Positions 24,056 to 32,838 of a stretch of DNA of 46,565 nt are shown piece by piece; position 1 is the first letter of the stretch, and each line of letters opens with the position of its first letter. Made by a program: the position numbers and the translations under genes. The notes below the pieces were generated by a model. The model had not been told where the DNA came from, did not search any database, and saw nothing but the letters and a program-made list of their open reading frames with translations. The DNA comes from a filamentous cyanobacterium CCP2 (GTDB lineage Bacteria; Cyanobacteriota; Cyanobacteriia; Elainellales; Elainellaceae). The DNA is taken from contig PVWD01000013.1 of NCBI GenBank assembly GCA_003003615.1, forward strand, positions 1-46,565. The letters run 5' to 3'.

Positions 24056-24637
24056 TTACACTGGTTCACGCACTCCTGATGTTTGAACCGTTTCTGGCTC
24101 AGATTCCAAAATGTTAACAACCCAAACTCGTTTGATTGAACACCCAGCTACACGATAGGCTTCTCGTACAGTACCAACATCAGTCGCTTCAAGTTCACAA
24201 ATTGTACGACAGCGATCGCGGGACACAAAAGAACGAACCCAACGGACATGACGAGACTCAAAGTAGGGATGGAGATCGGGGATTTCAGATTGGAGCAATT
24301 CTTCCGCCAAGGGGGGATGAGTAACTTCAACCAAAACGTGAACCGTGGGATTTGCTCTGATTTGGGAGAACGCCATCACTTCTGGAGCAGGTTCTAGTAC
24401 CGTTGCTGTCCAAATGCGGTCAAATGAAATGTTTGCCTGCCGACAAGCTGTCCGCACACTATCCGCATCACTGGCGATTAATTCGCAGAGCGTGAAACGT
24501 TTATCTTGAGAGATGAATCTGCGAATGCGGTGAATGTTGTAGGCCTTGGCACAGGGAGCAACCCGCTGAGTCGCTGCATCTGAAGCTTCCTGAGTCAGTG
24601 GAGGGTCATAAGTTGTTTCAATCATGATCCGAAACAT
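24056..24637 (-). CDS. Tandem DUF4242 protein
   Basis: The 193-residue product contains two copies of a roughly 85-residue ferredoxin-like unit. The first runs about 4-88 (HRIRRFISQDKRFTLCELIASDADSVRTACRQANISFDRIW). The second runs about 98-180 and keeps the pattern VRSFVSRDRCRTICELEATD. This is the DUF4242 pattern; a Streptomyces member, SCO4226, has been described as nickel-binding. Here the function is unknown. AAGGAG lies nine bases before the ATG. One base separates it from the stop codon of the large regulator, so the two are translationally coupled and probably act together. Confidence 0.75.
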   Translation of the reverse strand: MFRIMIETTYDPPLTQEASDAATQRVAPCAKAYNIHRIRRFISQDKRFTLCELIASDADSVRTACRQANISFDRIWTATVLEPAPEVMAFSQIRANPTVHVLVEVTHPPLAEELLQSEIPDLHPYFESRHVRWVRSFVSRDRCRTICELEATDVGTVREAYRVAGCSIKRVWVVNILESEPETVQTSGVREPV

Positions 24638-24638
24638 T

Positions 24639-27600
24639 TTAAGAACTCCTTGAGGGTGTCGTACTATTCAGCTTATGTGTTGCAGTTGCTAACATTTTCA
24701 CAGCCCGCGAACTCAGTTCTTCAAAGGTTACGCAATGATGTAGCCGCTCCAGTTCTTGTCTCGCTTTTTCGGGTTGTTTTGTTGCGGTCAGAGCCTGAAT
24801 CCAAAGTGACCAAGCCAAAACAATATCGCTTGGATGTTCGACCACCCGTGCTGACTGAAGTGCAAATGAAGCATGAGTTAAAGCCGCTTCAGTGCGTCCA
24901 CGGGCCAGATCAATCTCAGCCGCACCGCTCAGTATATAGGCTAATTTGCGGGGAGCATCAATAACCTGCAATTCTTGGAGGGTCGCATTTAGGGAAGGGA
25001 TAGCCGTTTCAGGAGTCAGAATGTAATGAGCCAGTGCGTGGAGTGCCTGGGCAAAGGGGGCTTCGCTGCCTTCTGCCATTTTCTCCGTGATGGTGATGAG
25101 CGTCTGAGAGTGGGCGATCGCGGCTTCAATGGCACCTGCTTCTAAATGCACCATGACCAACAGGGTTAAACTGAGGCTTTGGTGCTGAGCGGCTGTTGAC
25201 ATCTGATAGGCTTCGGTGAGAAGGTGGCAAGCGGATTCTAAGTCACCCCGGAAGCGAGAAACACAGCCTAGCCCGTAGGGAATATCGGGAATTTTTGCAC
25301 TCACACGATCGGCCAAAGACTTCGCTTCTAGCAATAGTGCTTCTGCCCGATCCATGTCTCGCTCCATTGTTGATAAACAGGAACCGCTGATGGCAAAGAC
25401 GCGGGCACTATTACCAGGATGCTTCATCTGTCCGCGCTCCGCAAAAGTTAAAGAGTGGGAATGCAAATCATCTAGGCGATTGTGGTGGTAGTTCAGCATT
25501 AGCAACGCTTCAATACCCGTGGTTTCAGCGTCTTGCAAACCTGTCGCTTGGGCATCCCGAATCCCGTCTTGAAGGGTTTGCTCAATGATAGGCACTGCAT
25601 CACTGCGAATCCCGGCCAGCACTTGAACCTTCAGAAGCTGCATCTGAAGCAGTAAACAAGTTCTCGAATCTAGCACATCGTTACAGTGATGTAACCCCTG
25701 CTGAATGAATTCGGTTGCTTCTGCGTAGGCAAAAATCTGAATGCATTGTTGTGCCGCTTGCAGCGAGGCCGTTGCCGCTAATTCATGGTGTTTACCAAGG
25801 GAAGCATGACGTGCAACCGCACTAATTAGATCAGGATTGACTTGAGCAAGCCGATCGAGATGTTGAGCAATTTGCCAGTGCATTAGCCGTTGCCGAGGGG
25901 CAGATACCGTTTGATACACCACCTGCCGCACCAGATCATGAGCGAAGTCGTAGCGATCGCCCGCTTTGGCAGCACCAGGACGAATGATCCCTGCCGCTTC
26001 TAACTGCTCCAGAGCAGTGAGCAATCGGTGTAACGGACAATCAGACACCTCAGCCAACAGCATCGGCTCAAACTGACGACCTAGCGCAGCCGCCCACGGA
26101 AGCAACATTTGGGCTGTGTCCTCCAGGGTTTTAAGGCGATCGGCAATTAAGGCTTGTAAGTTACTGAGGTTGACCCGTCCCTGGTGGTGAAAGGCGCGAA
26201 CTGCTTCCAGGGCAAACAGAGGGTTGCCACCACTATCACTGTAAATCCGATCGCCATCAATGGAGCCATCCACCGTGCGAATCAACTCTCGAATTGCGGC
26301 TCGCTCTAGAGGTGGGAGGATTAATTCCTGGAGTCGATGCTCCCGACGCAGGGTTTGCATAAGAGTAATGGCTGCCGGGTGATGTTGAATTTCCTGACTG
26401 CGGGCACTACAAGCAAACCGGATAGGGTATGAACGCAGCAGCCGAATGCCATAGTGCAATAAGGAGATTGAAGCCTCGTCAAGCCACTGAATATCATCAA
26501 AAATGACTACTACGAGGGGAACTGAATCTGTCAGTTGAGTCAGAAAGCTGATCACAGCATCAAAAAGTCGTCCCCGATCGTCTAGCAGTTTTAGAGGATG
26601 GCCCATTTCAGGGAGCAGCGAGCTTAACTCTGATGGCAGTCCTGAGATGGAGTCCGGCATCAGCCCTCGGAACGCATCAATCCAGGCTCCATAGGGACGC
26701 AAGATTTCCGCCTCAAACCCTCGCCCCTGCAATACTAGCCCTTGCTTCTGTTGCACTGTCAACGCCAATTCTTCCAATAGCCGCGTTTTGCCAATGCCGG
26801 GTTCCCCCAAAAGCAACAGCACCTCTGATGCTCGGTTTGATTGAGCAGAATTGTCCAACCAAGACTCGATCGACTGCCACTCCACCTGTCTTCCCACCAA
26901 GGCTGGCAGATCAGGCGATCGGCGGGGTTTCGGCACCGAAATTGCCAGAGGGGAGCGGGGGAGCGGAGAGGCGATCGGCGTATCTGCTGTGAGCAATTGT
27001 TGATAGAGTGTCTGGGTGGTGGCACTGGGATCAATGCCCATCTCTTCCCGCAAAATCGTCATGCACTGATGGTAAACCTGGAGCGCAGCCGCCCGATCGC
27101 CACTGGCATTGTGTAATCGCATCAGAGCTTGATAACCCGCTTCATGCAGTGGGTCTAGCCGTAAAAGCTGGCAGGATAAAGGAATTGCAGCAGCGTATTC
27201 TTGCTGTTGTTCTAGAATTTGAATCAACCGCTCGATCGCTTGGAATGCCTTTTGATGAAACTGTTCCCGCAGGGGCAAAATCCATTCATCATCACAGGAC
27301 GGCAGTAATTTACCCTGATAAAGTTGGGCGACCTGCTCCAGATGGGTGCGCTGGGAGTTGATTGGATTGAATTGGGCTGCCTGTGCCTGATGTAGATGGG
27401 CTTCAAACTCCGCTACATCTGCCCGACTGGGACTATCTGCTATCCATTGCAGCGTTTTGGTTTCAATTTGCAGGCAGTTGTCTATTGGAGGAAGCGACTG
27501 ACGCAAGCGATATAGTTCTCGACGTAAACTCGTTTTTGCTTGATCGTCGGGTAAATTCGGCCATAGGTCAAAAGCAATTTGCTGACGCGGTTGTGGTCTG

Positions 27601-27716
27601 CCTCGATTCAAAATGAGATAGGCAAGAAGAGCCTGTTGCCGCTCCGCACTGACAGCCGTAATTGCCTCACCATTAGCAGTTAGGCAAAAACGACCGAACA
27701 GTTCTATATACAACAT
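24639..27716 (-). CDS. BTAD/AAA/TPR signal-sensing transcriptional regulator
   Basis: The 1025-residue protein has an N-terminal OmpR-type winged helix (about 1-95, with RGRPQPRQQIAFDLWP) and a bacterial transcriptional activation (BTAD) domain of TPR repeats (about 99-245). An AAA/NB-ARC-like ATPase follows (about 265-560), with Walker A GEPGIGKTRLLEEL and Walker B VVVIFDDIQWLDEAS. The C-terminal half is TPR-like helices (from about 610). This is the layout of AfsR/SARP-like STAND activators, which bind direct repeats near promoters and often respond to metabolic signals. The adjacent genes (DUF4242, MBL-fold and possibly OsmC and diiron genes) are candidate targets. The 13-bp palindrome at 27759-27771 lies 43 bp before its start. 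Confidence 0.9.
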   Translation of the reverse strand: MLYIELFGRFCLTANGEAITAVSAERQQALLAYLILNRGRPQPRQQIAFDLWPNLPDDQAKTSLRRELYRLRQSLPPIDNCLQIETKTLQWIADSPSRADVAEFEAHLHQAQAAQFNPINSQRTHLEQVAQLYQGKLLPSCDDEWILPLREQFHQKAFQAIERLIQILEQQQEYAAAIPLSCQLLRLDPLHEAGYQALMRLHNASGDRAAALQVYHQCMTILREEMGIDPSATTQTLYQQLLTADTPIASPLPRSPLAISVPKPRRSPDLPALVGRQVEWQSIESWLDNSAQSNRASEVLLLLGEPGIGKTRLLEELALTVQQKQGLVLQGRGFEAEILRPYGAWIDAFRGLMPDSISGLPSELSSLLPEMGHPLKLLDDRGRLFDAVISFLTQLTDSVPLVVVIFDDIQWLDEASISLLHYGIRLLRSYPIRFACSARSQEIQHHPAAITLMQTLRREHRLQELILPPLERAAIRELIRTVDGSIDGDRIYSDSGGNPLFALEAVRAFHHQGRVNLSNLQALIADRLKTLEDTAQMLLPWAAALGRQFEPMLLAEVSDCPLHRLLTALEQLEAAGIIRPGAAKAGDRYDFAHDLVRQVVYQTVSAPRQRLMHWQIAQHLDRLAQVNPDLISAVARHASLGKHHELAATASLQAAQQCIQIFAYAEATEFIQQGLHHCNDVLDSRTCLLLQMQLLKVQVLAGIRSDAVPIIEQTLQDGIRDAQATGLQDAETTGIEALLMLNYHHNRLDDLHSHSLTFAERGQMKHPGNSARVFAISGSCLSTMERDMDRAEALLLEAKSLADRVSAKIPDIPYGLGCVSRFRGDLESACHLLTEAYQMSTAAQHQSLSLTLLVMVHLEAGAIEAAIAHSQTLITITEKMAEGSEAPFAQALHALAHYILTPETAIPSLNATLQELQVIDAPRKLAYILSGAAEIDLARGRTEAALTHASFALQSARVVEHPSDIVLAWSLWIQALTATKQPEKARQELERLHHCVTFEELSSRAVKMLATATHKLNSTTPSRSS

Positions 27717-27758
27717 GGTGAATCGGCAAGCTCAGCTAAGCAACCTTGAAGATATGCC

Positions 27759-27771
27759 AACGTAATACGTT
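27759..27771. promoter_or_regulatory. Palindrome before the BTAD regulator gene
   Basis: AACGTA-A-TACGTT is a perfect 6+1+6 inverted repeat placed 43 bp upstream of the regulator's start codon, at a distance suited to an operator overlapping its promoter. Autoregulation is possible. Confidence 0.45.
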
Positions 27772-27969
27772 AATCTTACTGCTAAGCAGAGATGCCAGGA
27801 CAATAAACATGAAACGATCGGGTGGAATCGTCTAAACAGATCAGTTCTTTGTCCATTGGAGTTCCTTGAGTAATGAATGCTGCATCAATGCATTAGTTAG
27901 AAATGTAAACAAAAAGTCAACGACGATCGCAATACCTGATCTTTTTCTGTCTTCACTGGGTAGAAGATG

Positions 27970-28000
27970 CACTAGGGAACAATCGGATTGCTCCCTGGTG
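27970..28000. terminator. Strong hairpin after the OsmC-like gene
   Basis: CACTAGGGAACAA and TTGCTCCCTGGTG form a 13-bp stem with two G-T wobbles around a TCGGA loop, ten bases past the OsmC stop. There is no clear run of T on the minus strand downstream, so termination efficiency is uncertain. Confidence 0.5.
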
Positions 28001-28009
28001 AGTTTAATC

Positions 28010-28582
28010 TTAGGCTTCGACTTGTAGGGTCGGCAAGATGTGAACTTGATTTGCCATGTTCCAGAAGTTCGGAGAAGACGAGATAGTCGCCTCATACATC
28101 TGCTGGAATTGCTCAGGGGTGGCATTTCCCTTCACCTTCAACGTCCAGCGCAAATCTTGATACCCTGCATGGACTGTTTCATCCAGCTTGAGCATTCCCC
28201 GCACATCCAGGGTGCCCGTGCTGCTGATTTCTACTTTCTCCAGCGTGATTCCTTCCATTGAGCAAAATTCAACGAACGTGGCCATGAGGCAGGAGTTAAT
28301 GCCAGCTAGCAATACTTCCTGGGGGTTAGGGCCCATGTTGGTTCCACCCAACTCCTCAGGCTCATCGATCGTCAGAGTGAAGTCGCGGGCATAGGATTGG
28401 TTCGCCCAATCAAAGGACTTCATCCGCGTTACCGATCGCGTTCCGTCTACCCAGGAGGTTGTGGCATGAAAAGCCATTTGTCCTTGAACAGCATCTTGCT
28501 TAATGGCCGCAATGAGTTCTTTCAGTCCGCTAGGAGCAAAGCCGTTGATGATTTCTACTGGTTGTGTTTGTTGGGCCGTCAT
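28010..28582 (-). CDS. OsmC-family protein lacking the second redox cysteine
   Basis: The 190-residue product matches the OsmC/Ohr fold: an N-terminal strand region, MGPNPQEVLLAGINSCLMATFVE with the conserved Cys98 on the long helix, and a C-terminal VEI...TGTLDVRGML sheet. Classical OsmC and Ohr peroxidases have a second cysteine in a CP motif near residue 165. Here that place reads ISSSPNFWNMAN, so the usual disulfide cannot form, though Cys107 may substitute. It may bind hydrophobic ligands or use other thiols. AAGGA lies eight bases before the ATG. It is downstream of the diiron gene, about 100 bp away, on the same strand. Confidence 0.85.
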   Translation of the reverse strand: MTAQQTQPVEIINGFAPSGLKELIAAIKQDAVQGQMAFHATTSWVDGTRSVTRMKSFDWANQSYARDFTLTIDEPEELGGTNMGPNPQEVLLAGINSCLMATFVEFCSMEGITLEKVEISSTGTLDVRGMLKLDETVHAGYQDLRWTLKVKGNATPEQFQQMYEATISSSPNFWNMANQVHILPTLQVEA

Positions 28583-28681
28583 GATTAAATTCCTTGATTA
28601 ACTAAATTAAAAACAATTGAATTTGTGGAATGTGAATCTGTGGAATGACCGAAGCCATTCAGTTTTCCGTTCGCTGTTGCT

Positions 28682-29611
28682 TTAGGAAAAGGAGGTTGCC
28701 AGTGCAGCAATGCGGGCGTGGCCGTTAGAGCTTAGAGCTTGGACACTTTGCATAAAGTTGGGATGGGTCATGCCAGAACTAAGAAATGTCTTCTGGTAAG
28801 ACCGTTCCTGAATTTGCTGGATTTCATCGCGTTCCTTTGCAGACAATGTTCGTCCGATCGCCTGCTCAAGGCTGGCAATGTCAAGCTGTACTTGAGCTTT
28901 TAATCCTGTATTAAGGTATTGAATAATGGCGATGTAATCGTTTATTGCTGCGTCGATCGCTTCTGCATCGAGTGTTTCAGCCAGATCTTGTACCATGAGA
29001 GTATCGAGTCGGGCGTGTTGGGCTTCTTCTTGCCAGTGATGCTTTAATAAGCTGCAAAATTGTGGATCAAGCTGTTCACGTCGATTATCACGAACGCTTT
29101 CTAAAAAGTGTCGCTGCGTCATCCATTCGATGTGCAATGTCATTAGTGCAACTCCAAGCGAACTGTGCTGTAAAACAAAATCAGCGATCGCTTTGGGTGG
29201 CCCAATTACGCCACAATGAGAGCGAAATCCTGCCTCAAATGCCGCTGCAAACTGTCGAAACAGGTGGATGTGTTTACTTTCTTCTTCCGCAAAGCCGAGA
29301 TAAGCTTGTGCAGCTTGAATATTCCCACAGCCGATCGATTGAACATGATCGACCACCAACGGCAGAATAAATTCTTCGACTAATCCAAATAGGTGCAGAT
29401 AGCTGTTACCACGAATGTGATTGAGCGTTAATTGTTCATCTGGCGTTAAACAGGAAATGGACTGCGTGTGGGCGATCGCCTCTGGCAAAAAGGGTTTAGT
29501 GAAATCTAATTGTTGATTAGAACCAATCAGATCTTCCACCCGCCAACTGATTTTGGCGGCATCATTCAAGATTGCTTGATAGCTAAATTTGGGAATGGCA
29601 ATGGTGGTCAT
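28682..29611 (-). CDS. Ferritin-like diiron oxygenase-type protein
   Basis: The 309-residue, helix-rich protein carries two pairs of iron-ligand motifs: Glu79/80 in LVEEF with Glu111-xx-His114 in EEESKHIHLF, and Glu162 in HIEWMTQRH with Glu196-xx-His199 in QEEAQHARLD. This spacing is that of ferritin-like diiron oxygenases such as the AurF N-oxygenase family, which use O2 to oxidise amines, alkanes or aldehydes. The substrate is not apparent. A strong ribosome site (AAAAGGAGG) precedes the ATG. It is the first gene of a minus-strand group with OsmC; the BTAD regulator further downstream may or may not control it. Confidence 0.75.
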   Translation of the reverse strand: MTTIAIPKFSYQAILNDAAKISWRVEDLIGSNQQLDFTKPFLPEAIAHTQSISCLTPDEQLTLNHIRGNSYLHLFGLVEEFILPLVVDHVQSIGCGNIQAAQAYLGFAEEESKHIHLFRQFAAAFEAGFRSHCGVIGPPKAIADFVLQHSSLGVALMTLHIEWMTQRHFLESVRDNRREQLDPQFCSLLKHHWQEEAQHARLDTLMVQDLAETLDAEAIDAAINDYIAIIQYLNTGLKAQVQLDIASLEQAIGRTLSAKERDEIQQIQERSYQKTFLSSGMTHPNFMQSVQALSSNGHARIAALATSFS

Positions 29612-29795
29612 CAGACCTCCTTTTCTGTAGAAATAGGTTGAAGCTCAGTCAAGCGGTCAATCACAGAGAAGTACACAACTGAGGTGTTTTTTAACTTGTA
29701 TTCAGACTAGCAAGAGTGGTGTTTCAAAAGCGTCCCAAAAGCGTCTCAGAAGACTGAGTTTGGGTCTTAATTTCACTGAGGGCAGCTTGCTGCTG

Positions 29796-31310
29796 TTATT
29801 GCAGGGTTTGCCAAATGAGGAACCCAGTCACTCCTGCTAGAAGCAACGCAACGCAAGAGAGCAACAACAGTCCAATGAGTCCGCGTCGAATGGTGCGGTT
29901 GGCCTGCTGCTGGGCGAGGAATAGACGCTGATTGGTCTGCTTGGATGCGGCTAGCTCGCTCTGGATGTGTTGCTTGTCGAGGGCTTGGCTGGCGGCAAAA
30001 AAGCGATATTCTTGATTGCTCAAGTTTTTTCCATCTATCCAATGCTGAGCATCCTGGAGGGCTTGCCCCTGGAGCAAGTGCGTTTCATCCTGGCAACCAG
30101 AAGCAATCCACGCTTCTAAATGGGCGGCATAAGGGCGCAATTTTTGCAGTTGCTTGTTGACCCATTCCAGGTTAAATACCGATGCATAGATGCGATTAAA
30201 CACTTGCAATTTGCCCTGGTGTTTGACGATTAACCCGGATAGGAGTAACTCGATCGTTTCAGGAGAGTCATCGGCTGGGAGGCTGCCGCTTTGCAAAATT
30301 TGTTGGTAAAGTCCGAGCAGTTGGCTGGCTCGTTGTTCGTTGCTCAACAACCGATCGCGAATAGTTCTTAGATGTGGGGGTTCATCTTGCGCGACCCAGT
30401 TTTCAATCATCCGCGATTCCACCACCGCAGCAACGCGATCGGCAATGGCTCCATGCTGAGTTAACATTTCTCGCACTAGCTTTTTCAAAAAAGGAGAGTC
30501 CTCACCGGGTAAGCTTTCCCAATCTCCACTTCCATCCGAAGACTCGCTCTGCAACACCAATTGACAAAGCTTTTGGGTGAGAAATGGTTGCCCCCCTGTC
30601 CAGGTTAAAATTTCTTGGAGAACATCTCGCGGCGGGTCAATTTTGTTGGCAAATCCTGCTTGTAGTGGCTGTACTTCTTGCAGTTGAAACCCTGCCAATT
30701 CGATCGCCCGACCCACATTAAACGGAGTCCGCCGACAGTCAGCAATTAGAGCAGAAGGTGAAGCAACCCCCAGGAGGGCAAAGGTGAGGCGATGGTAGTC
30801 ATGGCAGGAACGAATTAGAGCAAAAAAGTCATCTGTATCAAAAGGCAAGCTGAGGATGCTGTCAATTTCATCAAAAAAGATGACGATCGGTTTTTGAATT
30901 AACGCAGGCAGAACCGATTCCAGTAATTCACCCAGCCGCCCTACCGCAGAAAAATCTTGCCGTTCCGCCAGCCATTGCCGCACATTAATTTGTTTTGAAA
31001 GCTGAAACCCCCGCACCAGGCGCATAATAATGTCTGCGTACCATTGGTCAGGGGTAATATTGCGGTTGCCAATGCCGGAAAGATCGATCGTGGCACAGCT
31101 AATTCCATCTTCTTGCAACCGCTTAGCAACTCTGACTCGCAAGCTCGACTTTCCCATTTGGCGGCAGTTCAGCACGTAGCAGAACTCTCCTGATTTAAGC
31201 GCAGCATAAAGTTCATCATCTGCCTGCCGTACCACGTAGCTGGGAGCATCAACCGGAAGGCGACCCCCCACTTGGTATTGATAAGAAGAGATAGGAGTTT
31301 GCATAGTCAA
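29796..31310 (-). CDS. AAA-like ATPase with C-terminal membrane segment
   Basis: This is a cyanobacterial AAA-like ATPase (PF14516 type): [19 protein letters not shown], the Walker A-like [12 protein letters not shown] (about 48-59) and Walker [12 protein letters not shown] (about 145). [16 protein letters not shown] winged-helix sensor region (about 240) follows, then helices to about 460. It ends in one membrane helix ([22 protein letters not shown]) and stops. Relatives usually continue after this helix into WD40 or other repeats; here nothing follows, so it may be a truncated or minimal version. No signature for a specific signal is visible. Confidence 0.85.
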   Translation of the reverse strand: MTMQTPISSYQYQVGGRLPVDAPSYVVRQADDELYAALKSGEFCYVLNCRQMGKSSLRVRVAKRLQEDGISCATIDLSGIGNRNITPDQWYADIIMRLVRGFQLSKQINVRQWLAERQDFSAVGRLGELLESVLPALIQKPIVIFFDEIDSILSLPFDTDDFFALIRSCHDYHRLTFALLGVASPSALIADCRRTPFNVGRAIELAGFQLQEVQPLQAGFANKIDPPRDVLQEILTWTGGQPFLTQKLCQLVLQSESSDGSGDWESLPGEDSPFLKKLVREMLTQHGAIADRVAAVVESRMIENWVAQDEPPHLRTIRDRLLSNEQRASQLLGLYQQILQSGSLPADDSPETIELLLSGLIVKHQGKLQVFNRIYASVFNLEWVNKQLQKLRPYAAHLEAWIASGCQDETHLLQGQALQDAQHWIDGKNLSNQEYRFFAASQALDKQHIQSELAASKQTNQRLFLAQQQANRTIRRGLIGLLLLSCVALLLAGVTGFLIWQTLQ

Positions 31311-31357
31311 GCGGTTGAGTGAATTGCAGTGAATTGCTCACTAAGCGTTATGCTATG

Positions 31358-31534
31358 TTATCGAATTAGGCTTGTCCAGGATAAGGTGTGATTAAGCTGT
31401 GAGAGATGATTCCAGTTTGGCATAACGAAAATTTTGTACAGAATTGCGATCGATAAACTGCCAGCCGTAAATAAGGCAATGAGTTCAACCCAGTGAATAT
31501 CGTTATGATAAGAATGCTGATACTTCCGGTTCAT
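31358..31534 (-). CDS. Small single-span membrane protein
   Basis: A 58-residue frame starts at ATG 31534 with GGAG eight bases upstream. It begins MNRKYQHSYHNDIHWVE, runs through a hydrophobic helix of about 20 residues (LIALFTAGSLSIAILYKIFV) and ends with a polar tail. It lies alone between two longer genes on the minus strand. The good ribosome site and the membrane-helix content argue for a real gene; the family is not recognised. Confidence 0.6.
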   Translation of the reverse strand: MNRKYQHSYHNDIHWVELIALFTAGSLSIAILYKIFVMPNWNHLSQLNHTLSWTSLIR

Positions 31535-31795
31535 GATGATTACTCCGATAAGTGACTGTCATGGAATTGAGTGAGGGGGGATAAATAACGGAAACGAAGA
31601 TGAAAAGCGATAAATTGAGTCACGCGAAACTTGCTATTTTTCCTTTTCATCACAATGCAGAACTGAAGCAATGATTAATGGTTTTGTAGTGGGAAAAATG
31701 AGAGGCGAAATGTTCGATCGCGCAACTATACTTTTGCAGAATTTCGCCCCTGTCAAACTAACAAATAACCAATCATCAATATCTGCGAAACGAAC

Positions 31796-31981
31796 TTAAC
31801 GGAAACTAATATAGGAAGCACCACGATACTTAAGCGGAATCACAGCTTGAAAGCACTGTGCAAAGCTAGGAGCGTGAAATTGGATAGCAACTCCTCGATA
31901 TGTTCCGATCGTTTGCTTTTGCTTTGTTTCAATTGTTGGAACGTTGATCACATATTGAGCAGCACGGTAAGTTAGTTGCAT
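31796..31981 (-). CDS. Short DUF4278-type protein
   Basis: The start at 31981 has AAAGGAG seven bases upstream; the frame is open to 32035 but the extension is repeat DNA. The 61-residue product begins MQLTYRAAQYVINVP and has a second TYRGVAIQF element, the repeated YRG-type pattern of the small cyanobacterial DUF4278 family, of unknown function. It is preceded by the shared promoter element (copy D). Confidence 0.65.
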   Translation of the reverse strand: MQLTYRAAQYVINVPTIETKQKQTIGTYRGVAIQFHAPSFAQCFQAVIPLKYRGASYISFR

Positions 31982-32002
31982 AGTGTTCTCCTTTTTATTT
32001 GA

Positions 32003-32034
32003 GTGAATTCGTTGTTGGGTGAATTCGTTGTTCA
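32003..32034. repeat. Two tandem 16-bp units in a 5' leader
   Basis: GTGAATTCGTTGTTGG and GTGAATTCGTTGTTCA follow each other in the leader between the copy D promoter and the DUF4278 start codon. The duplication accounts for the apparent N-terminal extension of the frame. It could influence translation, but nothing more can be said. Confidence 0.6.
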
Positions 32035-32041
32035 TGTCCTA

Positions 32042-32087
32042 TTTATAGAATTTGGGACAAGATTCGTCGATGTAGGAAAGTTAAGGA
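32042..32087 (-). promoter_or_regulatory. Shared-type promoter of the DUF4278 gene (copy D)
   Basis: Reading leftward: TCCTTAACTTTCCTACA, then TCGACG as the -35 region, 17 bp, and -10 TATAAA at 32047-32042. The start codon is about 60 bp away. The spacing is identical to copies A, B and C. Confidence 0.7.
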
Positions 32088-32139
32088 GTTGAGCAGTGGG
32101 TGACACCTTAACTTTAGTAGGCTAGTGAAAAGGTTATAC

Positions 32140-32490
32140 CTACTCATCCAATTCCCGAATTAGCTCAATTCGATCGGCATCAAATATCAGCCCTTCAAAC
32201 CCCAATTGGGGTAAATTCCTGCCATATACGCAGCCATAAAACCGATCGTGGGGAGCGCGAATCGAATTAATGATTGCCTGCACTTCTGGATTTGAGCTAA
32301 CTAAAAAATTAATCTCGAATTCATCAGTGCGGATTCTCACCTGGTCATCTAATAATGTTCTGAATTCGCCAGGATTTTCGTTAAATCGAAAAATAACGCC
32401 GCACAAACGAACAGGCTCAGATTCATACAGTTCGATCGTCAAGTCAGATTGACATTCAATTACACTTCGGAAAGGCGCGGGATTTACCAT
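32140..32490 (-). CDS. Hypothetical small protein
   Basis: The ATG at 32490 has AAGGA eleven bases upstream; a TTG at 32511 is a poorer choice. The 116-residue product is acidic and predicted to be mostly beta strands (FRSVIECQSDLTIELYESEP, GVIFRFNENPGEF, RIRTDEFEINFLV). It has no signal peptide or membrane segment. I do not recognise the family. Its promoter is copy C of the shared element, which suggests co-regulation with the RCC reductase, DUF4278 and peptidoglycan-binding genes. Confidence 0.6.
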   Translation of the reverse strand: MVNPAPFRSVIECQSDLTIELYESEPVRLCGVIFRFNENPGEFRTLLDDQVRIRTDEFEINFLVSSNPEVQAIINSIRAPHDRFYGCVYGRNLPQLGFEGLIFDADRIELIRELDE

Positions 32491-32534
32491 GATTTTGGGT
32501 TCCTTACTCAAGAATGAAATGATTCACTATTGCT

Positions 32535-32580
32535 GTTTTAAAGTCTGAAGCGGCGATCGTCGATACAGAAAAGTTAAGGA
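32535..32580 (-). promoter_or_regulatory. Shared-type promoter (copy C)
   Basis: Reading leftward: TCCTTAACTTTTCTGTA directly followed by TCGACG as the -35 region, 17 bp, and a -10 TAAAAC at 32540-32535. The upstream 22 bp are identical to copy B and inverted relative to it. It serves the minus-strand gene at 32490. Confidence 0.65.
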
Positions 32581-32716
32581 TTTTGAGAGAAATAGTTGAC
32601 GACGAAGCAATCAAAATTTGAAAGTAGTCAAAATTTGCTGTAAAGCTCTCATTGCTTATCTCCTCAAAGCAGCAGTGTGAGGTGTTTTCGCCTCTCCTTA
32701 TCCTTTTTCTGCAATC

Positions 32717-32762
32717 TCCTTAACTTTTCTGTATCGACTCTCAGCCATTCAACTTCTATAAC
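32717..32762 (+). promoter_or_regulatory. Shared-type promoter (copy B)
   Basis: TCCTTAACTTTTCTGTA leads into TCGACT as the -35 region, a 17-bp spacer and -10 TATAAC at 32757-32762. The start codon of the peptidoglycan-binding protein is about 77 bp downstream. Confidence 0.7.
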
Positions 32763-32838
32763 AGAAATATGCGTTATGCGAGTCTGAAAACAAGAATTTA
32801 CTCGCTGCAAAAGCTTACAAACAGAGAGGTAACTTTCT

